Part shown: piece by piece, positions 20,223 to 31,449 of the stretch
Position numbering within the stretch: position 1 is the stretch's first letter
Layout of the letters: the number at the start of each line of letters is the position of its first letter
Assembly: GCF_021347895.1 (NCBI RefSeq)
Contig: NC_067123.1
Location: 1,460,762 to 1,524,761 of the forward strand
DNA from: Acanthochromis polyacanthus
Lineage: Eukaryota; Chordata; Actinopteri; Pomacentridae
Direction: 5' to 3'
Length of the DNA: 64,000 nt
The notes under the pieces: generated by a model
Told to the model about the DNA's origin: nothing
Seen by the model: only the letters and a program-made list of their open reading frames with translations
Database searches by the model: none
Position numbers and translations under genes: made by a program

Positions 20223-23200
20223 CCCTTAAAACAGGCAATGTGTACCAGGAGATACACACTCTTTACTATGCTGTAGAGGGTGTGCTGGGAGGTTTTCACT
20301 AATCAAGTTAGCATTTATCAGAAGTCTTGTCTGGTGTTAGCATTTGGATCACATGATTTGGTTCTGGCTATCTTTCATCATTTCGTCAGCCTGATCAGAA
20401 AACAACATGTCCGCCAGTGGTGGAGAACCTGCTTACTTGGGGGTAAGTTATCATATATTAGTCATACTTATTTTCAATAAAACCACAATATAAATTCCTA
20501 AAATCAATTAGGACATTTGTCTAAACACTCTGATGAAGAAAAAATGTTCCAACAGTGTTTGTGGTGTTACTTAGCAGCTTTGGAAATGTACGTATCCGCT
20601 GAGATACGTTGCCAGATTAGGGGTAGAAATTTGGTCAATGTGCATTATTAAAAATTTTGTTTCAAACTGGAAAGCATGTTAATAATTACTGCAGTAAAAG
20701 ATATTATCATGCACAGCTGTGCCCATTACAACAGTATAACTGTATTTAATTATAAAACTATTTATTTTCAAGATGGGCATCTCGGCTAGGTCCTTTTATG
20801 GGAAAAGAAAGGAAAGCACAGGAATGAGAGTGATAGAGGAGATCCCTGCAAGTTCTTCTGACTCTGAGTCCAACAGCGATGAAGATCAGGAAGTCATTTT
20901 CAGCCAGCATGAGTTAGAGGCAGTGAATGAAAGCAGTTCTGATGAGGAAGATGAAAGTTCTGATGAGGAGGATGAAGAAATGGCTCGCAGTAAAAAGTCC
21001 AAACGAGCCAAGGGATTCAGGTGACAGTAGTTTCATTTAGGGACACTTATATGCGCAATCCATACAAATGTATGCATGTAGTAGTCGATATAAGGTGAAA
21101 AACCACAAACTTTCTGTAGGGTTCTGATATTTACTGAAAATAGCATGCCACTAACCAGCTAAATTCAGTCCATACTTGCACCAATACCACTGTACAAATA
21201 ACATAACGTGTTTATTATGTATTTATATATTTTTTTTGTTTGTTTTTTACAGCTGGCGTAAGAAACGGTTTGAGCATCAGTCAATGGCTGCTGCCAGTGA
21301 ATTCAGTGCACCTGATGAGCTGTCGTCTCCGCGTAGCTACTTTGCCCAATTTTTTGATGATGATCTGTTCCAATATATTGCTGAACAGACAAATCTCTAC
21401 AGCTGTCAAATAATTGGAGCCAGCATTAACACCACCGTTGATGAGATAAAGTCATTTGTTGGCATTAAGCTAATCATGGGAGTGGTGAGAATGCCATCTA
21501 TGGATGATTATTGGGCAGAAGACACATGATATGCCAAAATAGCCAATGTGAAGTCAGTAAAAAGATTTAAATGCCTCTCACGATTCATCCACTTTCAAGA
21601 CAATCAGACATCAGACCCAACCCAAGATCGGCTCTGCAAAGTGACACCAGTGCTGGAGCACATACGAAAGAAGTGTCTGGAAATTGAAAGTGAGAACAAG
21701 TTCTCAATAGATGAAATGATGGTCCCTTACAAGGGAACAAAGGCTGGATCTCTCCGACAGTATCTTCCGAGCAAACCTCACCATTGGGGCTTCAAGATTC
21801 GAGCAGGCGTTTCTGGAGTAGTGTATGACTTCCTGACATACACTGGAAAGAGCACATTTGGCACAGGCCAGGGTCCAGCCAGAGAGCTTGGAGTTGGAGC
21901 TAATGTTGTCATTCAACTCTGCAAGACCATCAAGAACCCATCAGAATGTGTTGTCTACTTTGACAATTTTTTTACCTCCCTCCCACTCATTGTGCATCTG
22001 AAGGAGTCCCTTGGTTCGCGAAGTCTGGGAACCATCCGCAAGAACAGGCTGAAAGGATGCACACTTGAGGATGACCGTGCTCTGCTGAGGCAAGGAAGGG
22101 GGAGCTATGACTACAGGGTGGATAATGAGGCAGAAGTGGCTGTTGTAAAGTGGTCTGACAACAAAGTTGTCACCTTAGCTAGCTCCTGTGCTGCAATCAG
22201 CCCTCTCAAGGAAGTCAGGCGTTTCTCCAGAGAGGAGAGAAGAAGAGTCGCTGTTCCCTGCCCAAACACTGTGTCGCAGTACAATGTCCACATGGGAGGA
22301 GTTGACCTTGCTGACATGATGGTGGCATTGTACCGCACCCCTGCAAAATCCCACCGGTGGTACCTGTGCCTCTTTTGGCAAATGGCTGATATAGCCATCA
22401 ACAATGGATGGCTGCTGTATCGCCGAGATGCCAAAAGCATTGGTGTGCAAAAGCACAAAAAGCTCAAAGAATTTAGGCTGGAGGTTGCAGATGCCCTTAT
22501 CCACAGTGGAAAGAATAAGGGAAGGCCTTCCAAGGGGGGAGGAGAGAATGTGCACAGCCCCACCAGATGCATACAAAGGCCAACAATCCCAAGGCCCATG
22601 GTTGATGTCCGCCATGATCAAGTAGATCACTTCCCAGCTTTCACAGACAAGGGAAGGTGCAGGCTTTGCCCAAAAGGACAGACAACAATCTACTGCACAA
22701 AATGTGGTGTTCGTCTGTGCATCGTCACCGGGAAAAACCCACGCAATTGCTTCCAAGCGTTCCATAAAAAATGAAATATAGACAGGAAATGAGGGGCATT
22801 GTTCATAGAATTCTACCGTTATGGAAAACCTGGACCCAAAAAACTTTCTCCAGTGTTCAGTTGTATACACATCATTTGAGAAAATGAAATTGCTGTGTTG
22901 TTTTGTTTTTATATAATCTTCAGTGCACAAAAAGTTCAGTATGTTAATCATGAAAAGTTCCATTTTTGTGTCACGTTTTTATGTGATTGCGTTGCTATGA
23001 GATTACTGTGATGGATTGGTAAAATCAATAAAACCAACTTTAAAAGTGCAATGTGTAATGTAAATGACAAAGGAATACAACAATGTATAATTTATCTCAA
23101 TTACATTGAACATTAATGTGTTTATCATTTGGGCTCTATTTATACCTTAGTAGGGCAACGTATCCTGGGAGATACGACTCATAAAATCCAAAATATTGAA

Positions 23201-23310
23201 TATATATATATATATTGAAGATGGTAATATTTTTCTTAGGGCCTAAAGAGATGAGTGATAACATTAAATTATTTTTTGCAACTAATTTTCCACTCCTGCC
23301 TGTTTTAGGG
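20223..23310 (+). mobile_element. piggyBac-family DNA transposon, nearly complete
   Basis: The 3.09-kb element is flanked by TTAA at 20219-20222 and 23311-23314. Terminal repeats are CCCTTAAAACAGGCA on the left and TGCCTGTTTTAGGG on the right, which match apart from one base. Subterminal motifs add structure: GATACGTTGCC (20603-20613) is mirrored by GGCAACGTATC (about 23155-23165), and palindrome-like GTATCN(5-6)GAGATAC motifs occur near both ends. TTAA targeting and short TIRs plus internal inverted repeats are hallmarks of the family. It encodes one two-exon transposase. Confidence 0.93.
20773..22774 (+). pseudogene. piggyBac transposase, two exons, one premature stop
   Basis: This is the DDD transposase that cuts and pastes at TTAA. 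The ATG at 20773 has A at -3 and G at +4. Exon 1 (20773-21020) is an acidic, Ser/Asp/Glu-rich leader typical of PGBD N-termini. A GT..AG intron (21021-21252) joins it in frame to exon 2 (21253-22774), with the codon AG|C spanning the junction. The catalytic Asp motifs are SIDEMMVPYKG (Asp near 21710), VVYFDNFFTS (near 21962) and GVDLAD (near 22304). The C-terminus is a Cys-rich finger, CRLC...C..C...C.......CFQAFH. Total about 589 residues, the usual length. The sole lesion seen is TGA at 21527-21529; a CGA-to-TGA transition at a CpG would explain it, and the frame is the same on both sides. Otherwise it looks young. Confidence 0.92.
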
Positions 23311-23514
23311 TTAAAGACGTTTCACCATCGTTGAGTAGTCAGATGAGTTTTGGTATCGGTCGTTGCAATAACAGCCCTGGACACACCTCACAGAGGTTTA
23401 AAAGCTGAGGCAACACCAACCACCACCAGAACTGAAGAAACCTCTTGGATGAGAGGTGAAACGTCTTCAAGGAACTTTCTTCAAGTCCAGTGGATTGATT
23501 TAAACTACTCTGGA

Positions 23515-23665
23515 TGTGGAATGTATTACCACCACCCCTGAGGGCCCCACAGTCCCTGGAGTCATTCAAGAAAGGGCTAAAGACGTTCTTATTTTAGTTT
23601 TAACGTGTTTTTGATATGTTTGTTTCAATGTTTTTGTATCACTCTGAGATTTTATATGTAAAGTG

Positions 23666-23668
<3 letters not shown>
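23515..23668 (+). pseudogene. 3' end of the interrupted L2 LINE
   Basis: Continues the RT C-terminus from 20136: TGGAATGTATTACC and the following bases encode LPPPLRAPQSLESFKKGLKT, then a stop and a 3' UTR with CACTCTGAGATTTTATATGT, typical of fish L2 tails. It leads into the TG/TA tract. Confidence 0.85.

Positions 23669-23730
<62 letters not shown>
23669..23730. repeat. (TG)n-(TA)n microsatellite
   Basis: TG dinucleotides to about 23717, then TA to 23730. The TA stretch provided the target for the adjacent Tc1 element, and TA resumes beyond it at 24841. Confidence 0.9.
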
Positions 23731-24837
23731 GTGTGTACTTAAAGTATTCAGACCCCTTGAAATTTTTCACTCTGTCATTGCAGCCATTTGCCAAAATCAA
23801 AAAAGTTCATTTTATTTCTCATTAATGTACACTCAGCACCCCATCTTGACAGAAAAAAACAGAAATGTAGAAATTTTTGCAAATGTATTAAAAAAGAAAA
23901 ACTGAAATATCACATGGTCAGAAGTATTCAGACCCTGTGCTCAGTATTGAGTAGAAGCTCCTTTTCAGCTCGTACAGCCATGAGTCTTCTTGGGAATGAC
24001 GCAACAAGTTTTCCACACCTGGATTTGGGGATCCTCTGCCATTCTTCCTTGCAGATCCTCTCCAGTTCTGTCAGGTTGGATGGTGAACGTTGGTGGACAG
24101 ACATTCTGAGGTCTCTCCAGAGATGCTCAATTGGGTTTAGGTCAGGGCTCTGGCTGGGCCAGTCAAGAACGGTCACAGAGTTGTTGTGAAGCCACTCCTT
24201 TGTTATTTTAGCTGTGTGCTTAGGGTCATTGTCCTGTTGAAAGGTGAACCTTCGACCCAGTCTGAGGTCCTGAGCACTCTGGAAGAGGTTTTCCTCCAGG
24301 ATATCTCTGTACTTGGCCGCATTCATCCTTCCTTCAATTGCAACCAGTCGTCCTGTCCCTGCAGCTGAAAAAGGGTTAGTGATAGTTGACTTTGTGGAAC
24401 TTTCTCCTATCTCCCGACTCCATCTCTGGAGCTCAGCCACAGTGATCTTTGGGTTCTTCTTTACCTCTCTAACCAAGGCTCTTCTCCCACCATTGCTCAG
24501 TTTGGCTGGACGGCCAGGTCTAGGAAGAGTTGTGGTCGTCCCAAACTTCTTCCATTTGAGGATTATGGAGGTCACTGTGCTCTGAGGAACCTTGAGTGCT
24601 GCAGAAATTCTTTTGTAACCTTGTCCAGATCTGTGCCTTGTCACAGTTCTGTCTCTGAGCTCCTTGGGCGTTTTCTTTTTTAATACATTTTCAAAAATTT
24701 CTACATTTCTGTTTTTTTCTGTCTGTCTGAGTGTACATTAATGAGAAATAAAATGAACTTTTTGATTTTGGCAAATGGCTGCAATGACACAGAGAGTGAA
24801 ACATTTCAAGGGCTCTGAATACTTTCCATACCCACTG
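23729..24837 (-). mobile_element. Internally deleted Tc1/mariner transposon
   Basis: TIRs of about 200 bp: AAAGTATTCAGACCCCTTGA on the left and its counterpart TCAAGGGCTCTGAATACTTT on the right, with shared CATTTGCCAAAATCAAAAA and TTAATGTACACTCAG blocks. It inserted at TA inside a TG/TA microsatellite. At 1.1 kb it is shorter than a full Tc1 (about 1.6 kb) because the transposase lost its middle. Confidence 0.92.
23928..24644 (-). pseudogene. Tc1 transposase, internal deletion
   Basis: The open frame of 238 codons starts at a GTG; homology continues upstream (RDRT), so the native start is further 5'. Present: the paired-type DNA-binding domain (QGYKRISAALKVPQSTV, about 8-24; LPRPGRPAKLS, about 40-50), then an abrupt junction near residue 91 to SAAGTGRLVAIEGRMN. 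The second catalytic block QQDNDPKHTAK (about 135-145) and SPDLNPIEHLW with the catalytic Glu (about 165-175) follow. The roughly 100 residues with the first catalytic Asp (WSDE) and HGGGS are missing, and a full transposase is about 340 residues. Catalysis is not possible; DNA binding might be. Confidence 0.92.
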
Positions 24838-24839
24838 TT

Positions 24840-24872
<33 letters not shown>

Positions 24873-25092
24873 ATATATATAAACTCTGCTGACTTTCTTA
24901 ATTACTACTGCGTAGTAACTGTATATACCTTGTCTATTCTATCCGTATTTCTCACATCTCTTACTTACTATTTTATTGTATTTGCACCAAGAGCTCCATA
25001 GAAAATTCCTTGTAAGTGTAAAAACCTACTTGGCAATAAACCGCATTCTGATTCTGATAAATTAAAGGTATTATTATTATTATTATTATTTG
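24838..25092. repeat. (TA)n tract, retroposon-type tail, (ATT)n
   Basis: TA repeats (about 24841-24881) are followed by a block ending TTCCTTGTAAGTGTA...CTTGGCAATAAA, then ATTCTGATTCTGAT, which I recognise as the 3' end of a common fish retroposon. An (ATT)n run (about 25068-25092) closes the tract. Confidence 0.6.
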
Positions 25093-25312
25093 AGAACATT
25101 CAGACAAAAATCACCAAAATCCAGCAAAATTTGTTGGATTTCAGTTGATTTTTTTTCTGATTGTTCTTAAAGAAGCTTTTATAAAACATTATTTTCCACC
25201 AAAAAACTGTTCAACAATTTCCCAAAAATGTAGAAAATGTGGAAGTTTTTACTGTGAAAATTTATTTTTTCCACATTTTCAAACTTTGAAATGGGTCAGT
25301 TTGACCTTTACT

Positions 25313-25450
25313 CAGGTTATAAACTGTAATCAGATTACTCGGGTTTTAAACTGTAATCAGATTACTCGGGTTTTAACCTGTAGTCAGATTACTTGGGTTT
25401 TAACCTGTAGTCAGATTACTCATCTTTTAAACTGTAGTCAGATTACTGTC
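25313..25450. repeat. 27-bp minisatellite, five copies
   Basis: Five units centred on CTGTAATCAGATTACT or CTGTAGTCAGATTACT, joined by CGGGTTTTAA-type linkers. The short ORF across it is a by-product. Confidence 0.9.
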
Positions 25451-25853
25451 TAATCACTGGGTAAAGATAAAGACTTCCTGTTCCTAAACGTGTTTAAAGT
25501 CCACATGTTCCACCATCACATGTTGAGAACAGAGCAACACGCCTCGCTTCACGGAGCTCCATCCGTCTGGTTCTGGAGCTAAACTCATTGGAGATATTAG
25601 AACATAAATAAGCTGCTGGCTGGAAGCACACTAATGAAAGCTAACCTGTTTATGAGAAGCTCAATCTTCTCTGGAGCACCACGTTCACGACAAACATCCA
25701 GATCATCAGACGGTCATTTTATGTTCTGGTAGCTCAGCATTAAACCTGACATGACAGATCCTGAACACATCAACATGACAGCATGGGTCCACAAAGACAG
25801 AAGGTCTGATTAGAATCTGCTCTGAGGTCACTAGCTGCAGCTTCATCACCTGG

Positions 25854-28800
25854 ATGAGGAGGTCTGATGGTAAAATGTGGAGTTCTGACGGTAAAATTAG
25901 GAGGTCTGATGGTAAAATGAGGAGATCTGATGGTAAAATGTGGAGTTCTGATGGTAAAATGAGGAGGTCTGATGGTAAAATGAGGAGGTCTGATGGTAAA
26001 ATGAGGAGGTCTGATGGTAAAATGTGGAGTTCTGATGGTAAAATGAGGAGATCTGATGGTAAAATGAAGAGGTCTGATGGTAAAATGAGGTTTGATGGTA
26101 AAATGAGGAGGTCTGATGGTAAAATGTGGAGGTCTGATGGTAAAATGAGGAGGTCTGATGGTAAAATGAGGTTTGATGGTAAAATGAGGAGGTCTGATGG
26201 TAAAATGTGGAGGTCTGATGGTAAAATGAGGTTTGATGGTAAAATGAGGAGGTCTGATGATAAAATGAGGAGGTCTGATGGTAAAATGTGGAGGTCTGAT
26301 GGTAAAATGAGGTTTGATGGTAAAATGAGGAGGTCTGATGGTAAAATGAGGAGGTCTGATGGTAAAATGAGGTTTGATGGTAAAATGAGGAGGTCTGATG
26401 ATAAAATGAGGAGGTCTGATGGTAAAATGAGGTTTGATGGTAAAATGAGGTCTGATGGTAAAATGAGGAGGTCTGATGGTAAAATGAGGAGGTCTGATGG
26501 TAAAATGTGGAGGTCTGATGGTAAAATGAGGAGGTCTGATGGTAAAATGAGGAGGTCTGATGGTAAAATGAGGAGGTCTGATGGTAAAATGAGGTTTGAT
26601 GGTAAAATGAGGAGGTCTGATGGTAAAATGAGGAGGTCTGATGGTAAAATGAGGTTTGATGGTAAAATGAGGAGGTCTGATGGTAAAATGAGGAGGTCTG
26701 ATGGTAAAATGAGGAGGTCTGATGGTAAAATGTGGTCTGATGGTAAAATGAGGAGGTCTGATGGTAAAATGAGGTTTGATGGTAAAATGAGGTTTGATGG
26801 TAAAATGAGGAGGTCTGATGGTAAAATGTGGTCTGATGGTAAAATGAGGAGGTCTGATGGTAAAATGTGGTCTGATGGTAAAATGAGGAGGTCTGATGGT
26901 AAAATGTGGTCTGATGGTAAAATGAGGAGGTCTGATGGTAAAATGTGGTCTGATGGTAAAATGAGGAGGTCTGATGGTAAAATGTGGTCTGATGGTAAAA
27001 TGAGGAGGTCTGATGGTAAAATGAGGAGGTCTGATGGTAAAATGAGGTTTGATGGTAAAATGAGGAGGTCTGATGGTAAAATGAGGAGGTCTGATGGTAA
27101 AATGTGGTCTGATGGTAAAATGAGGACGTCTGATGGTAAAATGAGGAGGTCTGATGGTAAAATGTGGTCTGATGGTAAAATGAGGAGGTCTGATGGTAAA
27201 ATGAGGAGGTCTGATGGTAAAATGAGGAGGTCTGATGGTAAAATGTGGAGGTCTGATGGTAAAATGAGGTTTGATGGTAAAATGTGGAGGTCTGATGGTA
27301 AAATGAGGAGGTCTGATGGTAAAACGAGGTCTGATGGTAAAATGAGGAGGTCTGATGATAAAATGAGGAGGTCTGATGGTAAAATGAGGTTTGATGGTAA
27401 AATGAGGTCTGATGGTAAAATGAGGAGGTCTGATGGTAAAATGAGGAGGTCTGATGGTAAAATGTGGAGGTCTGATGGTAAAATGAGGAGGTCTGATGGT
27501 AAAATGAGGAGGTCTGACAGTAAAATGAGGTTTGATGGTAAAATGAGGAGGTCTGATGGTAAAATGAGGAGGTCTGATGGTAAAATGTGGAGGTCTGATG
27601 ATAAAATGAGGAGGTCTGATGGTAAAATGAGGAGGTCTGATGGTAAAATGAGGTTTGATGGTAAAATGAGGAGGTCTGATGGTAAAATGTGGAGGTCTGA
27701 TGGTAAAATGAGGTCTGATGGTAAAATGAGGAGGTCTGATGATAAAATGTGGAGGTCTGATGGTAAAATGAGGTCTGATGGTAAAATGTGGAGGTCTGAT
27801 GATAAAATGTGGAGGTCTGATGGTAAAATGAGGTTTGATGGTAAAATGAGGAGGTCTGATGGTAAAATGTGGAGGTCTGATGGTAAAATGAGGTCTGATG
27901 GTAAAATGAGGAGGTCTGATGATAAAATGTGGAGGTCTGATGGTAAAATGAGGTCTGATGGTAAAATGTGGAGGTCTGATGATAAAATGAGGAGGTCTGA
28001 TGGTAAAATGAGGAGGTCTGATGATAAAATGAGGAGGTCTGATGGTAAAATGAGGAGGTCTGATGGTAAAATGAGGAGGTCTGATGGTAAAATGAGGTTT
28101 GATGGTAAAATGAGGAGGTCTGATTGTAAAATGTGGAGGTCTGATGGTAAAATGAGGAGGTCTGATGGTAAAATGAGGAGGTCTGATAGTAAAATGAGGA
28201 GGTCTGATGGTAAAATGAGGAGATCTGATGGTAAAATGAGGAGGTCTGATGGTAAAATGAGGAGATCTGATGGTAAAATGAGGAGGTCTGATGGTAAAAT
28301 GTGGTCTGATGGTAAAATGAGGAGGTCTGATGGTAAAATGTGGTCTGATGGTAAAATGAGGAGGTCTGATCGTAAAATGTGGAGGTCTGATGGTAAAATG
28401 AGGAGGTCTGATGGTAAAATGTGGTCTGATGGTAAAATGAGGAGATCTGATGGTAAAATGAGGAGGTCTGATGGTAAAATGAGGTTTGATGGTAAAATGA
28501 GGAGGTCTGATGGTAAAATGTGGAGGTCTGATGGTAAAATGAGGTCTGATGGTAAAATGAGGAGGTCTGATGGTAAAATGAGGAGGTCTGATGATAAAAT
28601 GAGGAGGTCTGATGGTAAAATGAGGAGGTCTGATGGTAAAATGTGGAGGTCTGATGGTAAAATGAGGAGGTCTGATGATAAAATGTGGTCTGATGGTAAA
28701 ATGTGGAGGTCTGATGATAAAATGAGGAGGTCTGATGGTAAAATGAGGAGGTCTGATGGTAAAATGTGGTCTGATGGTAAAATGAGGAGGTCTGATGGTA

Positions 28801-30150
28801 AAATGAGGTTTGATGGTAAAATGAGGAGGTCTGATGGTAGAATGTGGAGGTCTGATGGTAAAATGAGGTTTGATGGTAAAATGAGGAGGTCTGATGGTAA
28901 AATGAGGAGGTCTGATGGTAAAATGAGGAGGTCTGATGATAAAATGAGGAGGTCTGATGGTAAAATGAGGAGGTCTGATGATAAAATGAGGAGGTCTGAT
29001 GGTAAAATGAGGAGGTCTGATGATAAAATGTGGTCTGATGGTAAAATGTGGAGGTCTGATGATAAAATGAGGAGGTCTGATGGTAAAATGAGGTTTGATG
29101 GTAAAATGAGGAGGTCTGATGGTAAAATGTGGAGGTCTGATGGTAAAATGAGGTTTGATGGTAAAATGAGGAGATCTGATGGTAAAATGAGGAGGTCTGA
29201 TGGTAAAATGAGGAGGTCTGATGGTAAAATGAGGAGGTCTGATGGTAAAATGAGGTTTGATGGTAAAATGTGGAGGTCTGATGGTAAAATGAGGAGGTCT
29301 GATGGTAAAATGTGGAGGTCTGATGATAAAATGTGGAGGTCTGATGATAAAATGTGGTCTGATGGTAAAATGAGGAGGTCTGATGGTAAAATGAGGTTTG
29401 ATGGTAAAATGAGGAGGTCTGATGGTAAAATGAGGTTTGATGGTAAAATGAGGAGGTCTGATGGTAAAATGAGGAGATCTGATGGTAAAATGAGGAGATC
29501 TGATGGTAAAATGAGGAGGTCTGATGGTAAAATGAGGAGGTCTGATGGTAAAATGAGGAGATCTGATGGTAAAATGAGGTTTGATGGTAAAATGAGGAGG
29601 TCTGATGGTAAAATGAGGTTTGATGGTAAAATGAGGAGGTCTGATGGTAAAACGAGGTCTGATGGTAAAATGAGGAGATCTGATGGTAAAATGAGGAGAT
29701 CTGATGGTAAAATGAGGAGATCTGATGGTAAAATGAGGAGGTCTGATGGTAAAATGAGGAGGTCTGATGGTAAAATGAGGTTTGATGGTAAAATGAGGAG
29801 GTCTGATGGTAAAATGAGGAGGTCTGATGGTAAAATGAGGAGATCTGATGGTAAAATGAGGAGATCTGATGGTAAAATGAGGAGGTCTGATGGTAAAATG
29901 AGGAGGTCTGATGGTAAAATGAGGAGGTCTGATGGTAAAATGAGGTCTGATGGTAAAATGAGGAGGTCTGATGGTAAAATGAGGAGGTCTGATGGTAAAA
30001 TGAGGAGATCTGATGGTAAAATGAGGAGGTCTGATGGTAAAATGAGGAGATCTGATGGTAAAATAAGGAGGTCTGATGGTAAAATGAGGAGGTCTGATGG
30101 TAAAATGAGGAGGTCTGATGGTAAAATGAGGTCTGATGGTAAAATGTGGA
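25854..30150 (+). repeat. Giant 18/21-bp minisatellite with an uninterrupted ORF
   Basis: About 4.3 kb of head-to-tail units built on GGAGGTCTGATGGTAAAA. Units are 21 bp (peptides MRRSDGK, MWRSDGK) or 18 bp (MRFDGK, MWSDGK, MRSDGK); SDDK and rarer point variants are scattered. I estimate about 210 units. All lengths are multiples of three and no variant creates a stop, so one frame is open from the ATG at 25854 to 30314 (1486 codons), ending in an unrelated Lys-rich tail. There is no signal peptide, splice context, codon diversity or promoter to suggest a gene. Local higher-order structure exists, for example a 180-bp block duplicated at 27648-28007. Confidence 0.95.
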
Positions 30151-30314
30151 GAAATGTTTACATGTTAATCATAAAAAAGTCTAAAATCCTTAAAAAAATC
30201 AAAAACAGAAACAAAAAAACCAAACATAAGACAAAAGAAAAGGTTCACCTTTTCCAAACTTGTATTTTTTTTTCATCAAAGGTAATTGGATCATTTGCAA
30301 CATTTGAATGTTAA

Positions 30315-31440
30315 ATTACACAATTTTATGTTATTTTTTAAATAGCATAAAAAATAACTGCTTTTTTTGTTGACAGTAAAATAAAATAAAAACAGGCCAA
30401 AACTGTAAACAATCAAGGTTTTTAATGTATTTTTTCTGGCATCCCTGCCGCCTGACTTTAACAGTTCATTTTACAGAGTTTTTTCCAGTTTACTCCAGAT
30501 TCATGATGTTCCAGGTGTTGACTTGTTTTTTGTTTATAGGAGATTAAAACCTATACAGACTGTTTACATGCTGACAGCAGCATTATGAAATCAGCTTTTA
30601 TGATCATCAAGCTGCTGTTTTTAGCTCAGGATGAACCAGGAGGAGAACCTTCAACTCGTCACGTAACGAGGGATGATTTCGACGGTCGGACCACGTTCTG
30701 CTGCCTCGGGCTGCTGCTGCAGTTAACACCACGCTCTTAGTCAACCGGCTTTCTTATGTAAAGTCAGAAATACTGGAGTTACACAGCTGTGGAGGAGTTT
30801 CACCTCCTGATCACGGTGATGCCAAATATAGACAATAATATATCATATTTACATATAGAAGCAGTCATAAACGGCCTCCAGTGCCTTTTCCAGAGGTTTG
30901 ATGGCATTTCATCTACTCTAAAAAGGTTCAGGTCTTTGCAAGGAAATACAGTTATAAAAGACTAAAGGTCTGAGGTCTGTTGTTAGCTTTGGTTTGTTAA
31001 GAGGAAAAGTTCTGCAGTTTTAGGAGCAGCTTACTTAATATTAACAATGCTCAGCGACTCTACAAACTGTATAAAGCGATGACCAGGATTTTATAAGAAG
31101 AGAAACAGAAAAAAATCAAGATGAAGTGAAACTATGAGGTTTTTCTGAGGCAGACATGAGGTATTCAGACATAAACTCTGTTGGAGCTGCAAGAGAAATG
31201 AGATTAATCACGTGAAAATGAGCTGAAATATGAGGCCTGGTGCAGTCACATGTGGTGTTTTTGATAATAAAGACGAGCACTAAGAGATGTGTTGACCAGA
31301 ACGGTCTACAACTTTCCTGCATCGTTTTTAGGGGACATCATCCCCTTACGGCTAAACAACCCGGATTGAAATGCAAATAAAGAACAGAGGGAAGCCTCGT
31401 CCTTGTTGTATTTCATGTCCCAACCTTTATTAAATGAATT
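30315..31440. other. Unassigned sequence
   Basis: Nothing recognisable; one minus-strand frame of 68 codons has no domain. Confidence 0.4.
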
Positions 31441-31449
31441 ATTAAATTT

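Larger units (their letters stand above)
20137..23514. mobile_element. Foldback-like repeat inserted in the L2, interrupted by piggyBac
   Basis: The left part (20137-20222) contains AAATCAATCCACTGGACTT and AAGAAAGTTCCTT; the right part (23315-23514) ends with the reverse complement of the same blocks (AAGTCCAGTGGATTGATTT). The two parts are therefore inverted ends of one short element. It is bracketed by TGTGGAATGCATT (about 20124-20136) and TGTGGAATGTATT (about 23515-23527), a 13-bp duplication of L2 coding sequence with one mismatch. The internal TTAA was used by the piggyBac element. Confidence 0.75.

Noticed and set aside
25854..30314. A 1486-residue MRRSDGK-repeat protein-coding gene
   Set aside because: The open frame follows from 18/21-bp units lacking stops. 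There is no promoter, splice context or non-repetitive domain, so it is annotated as a minisatellite and the ORF kept as a finding.
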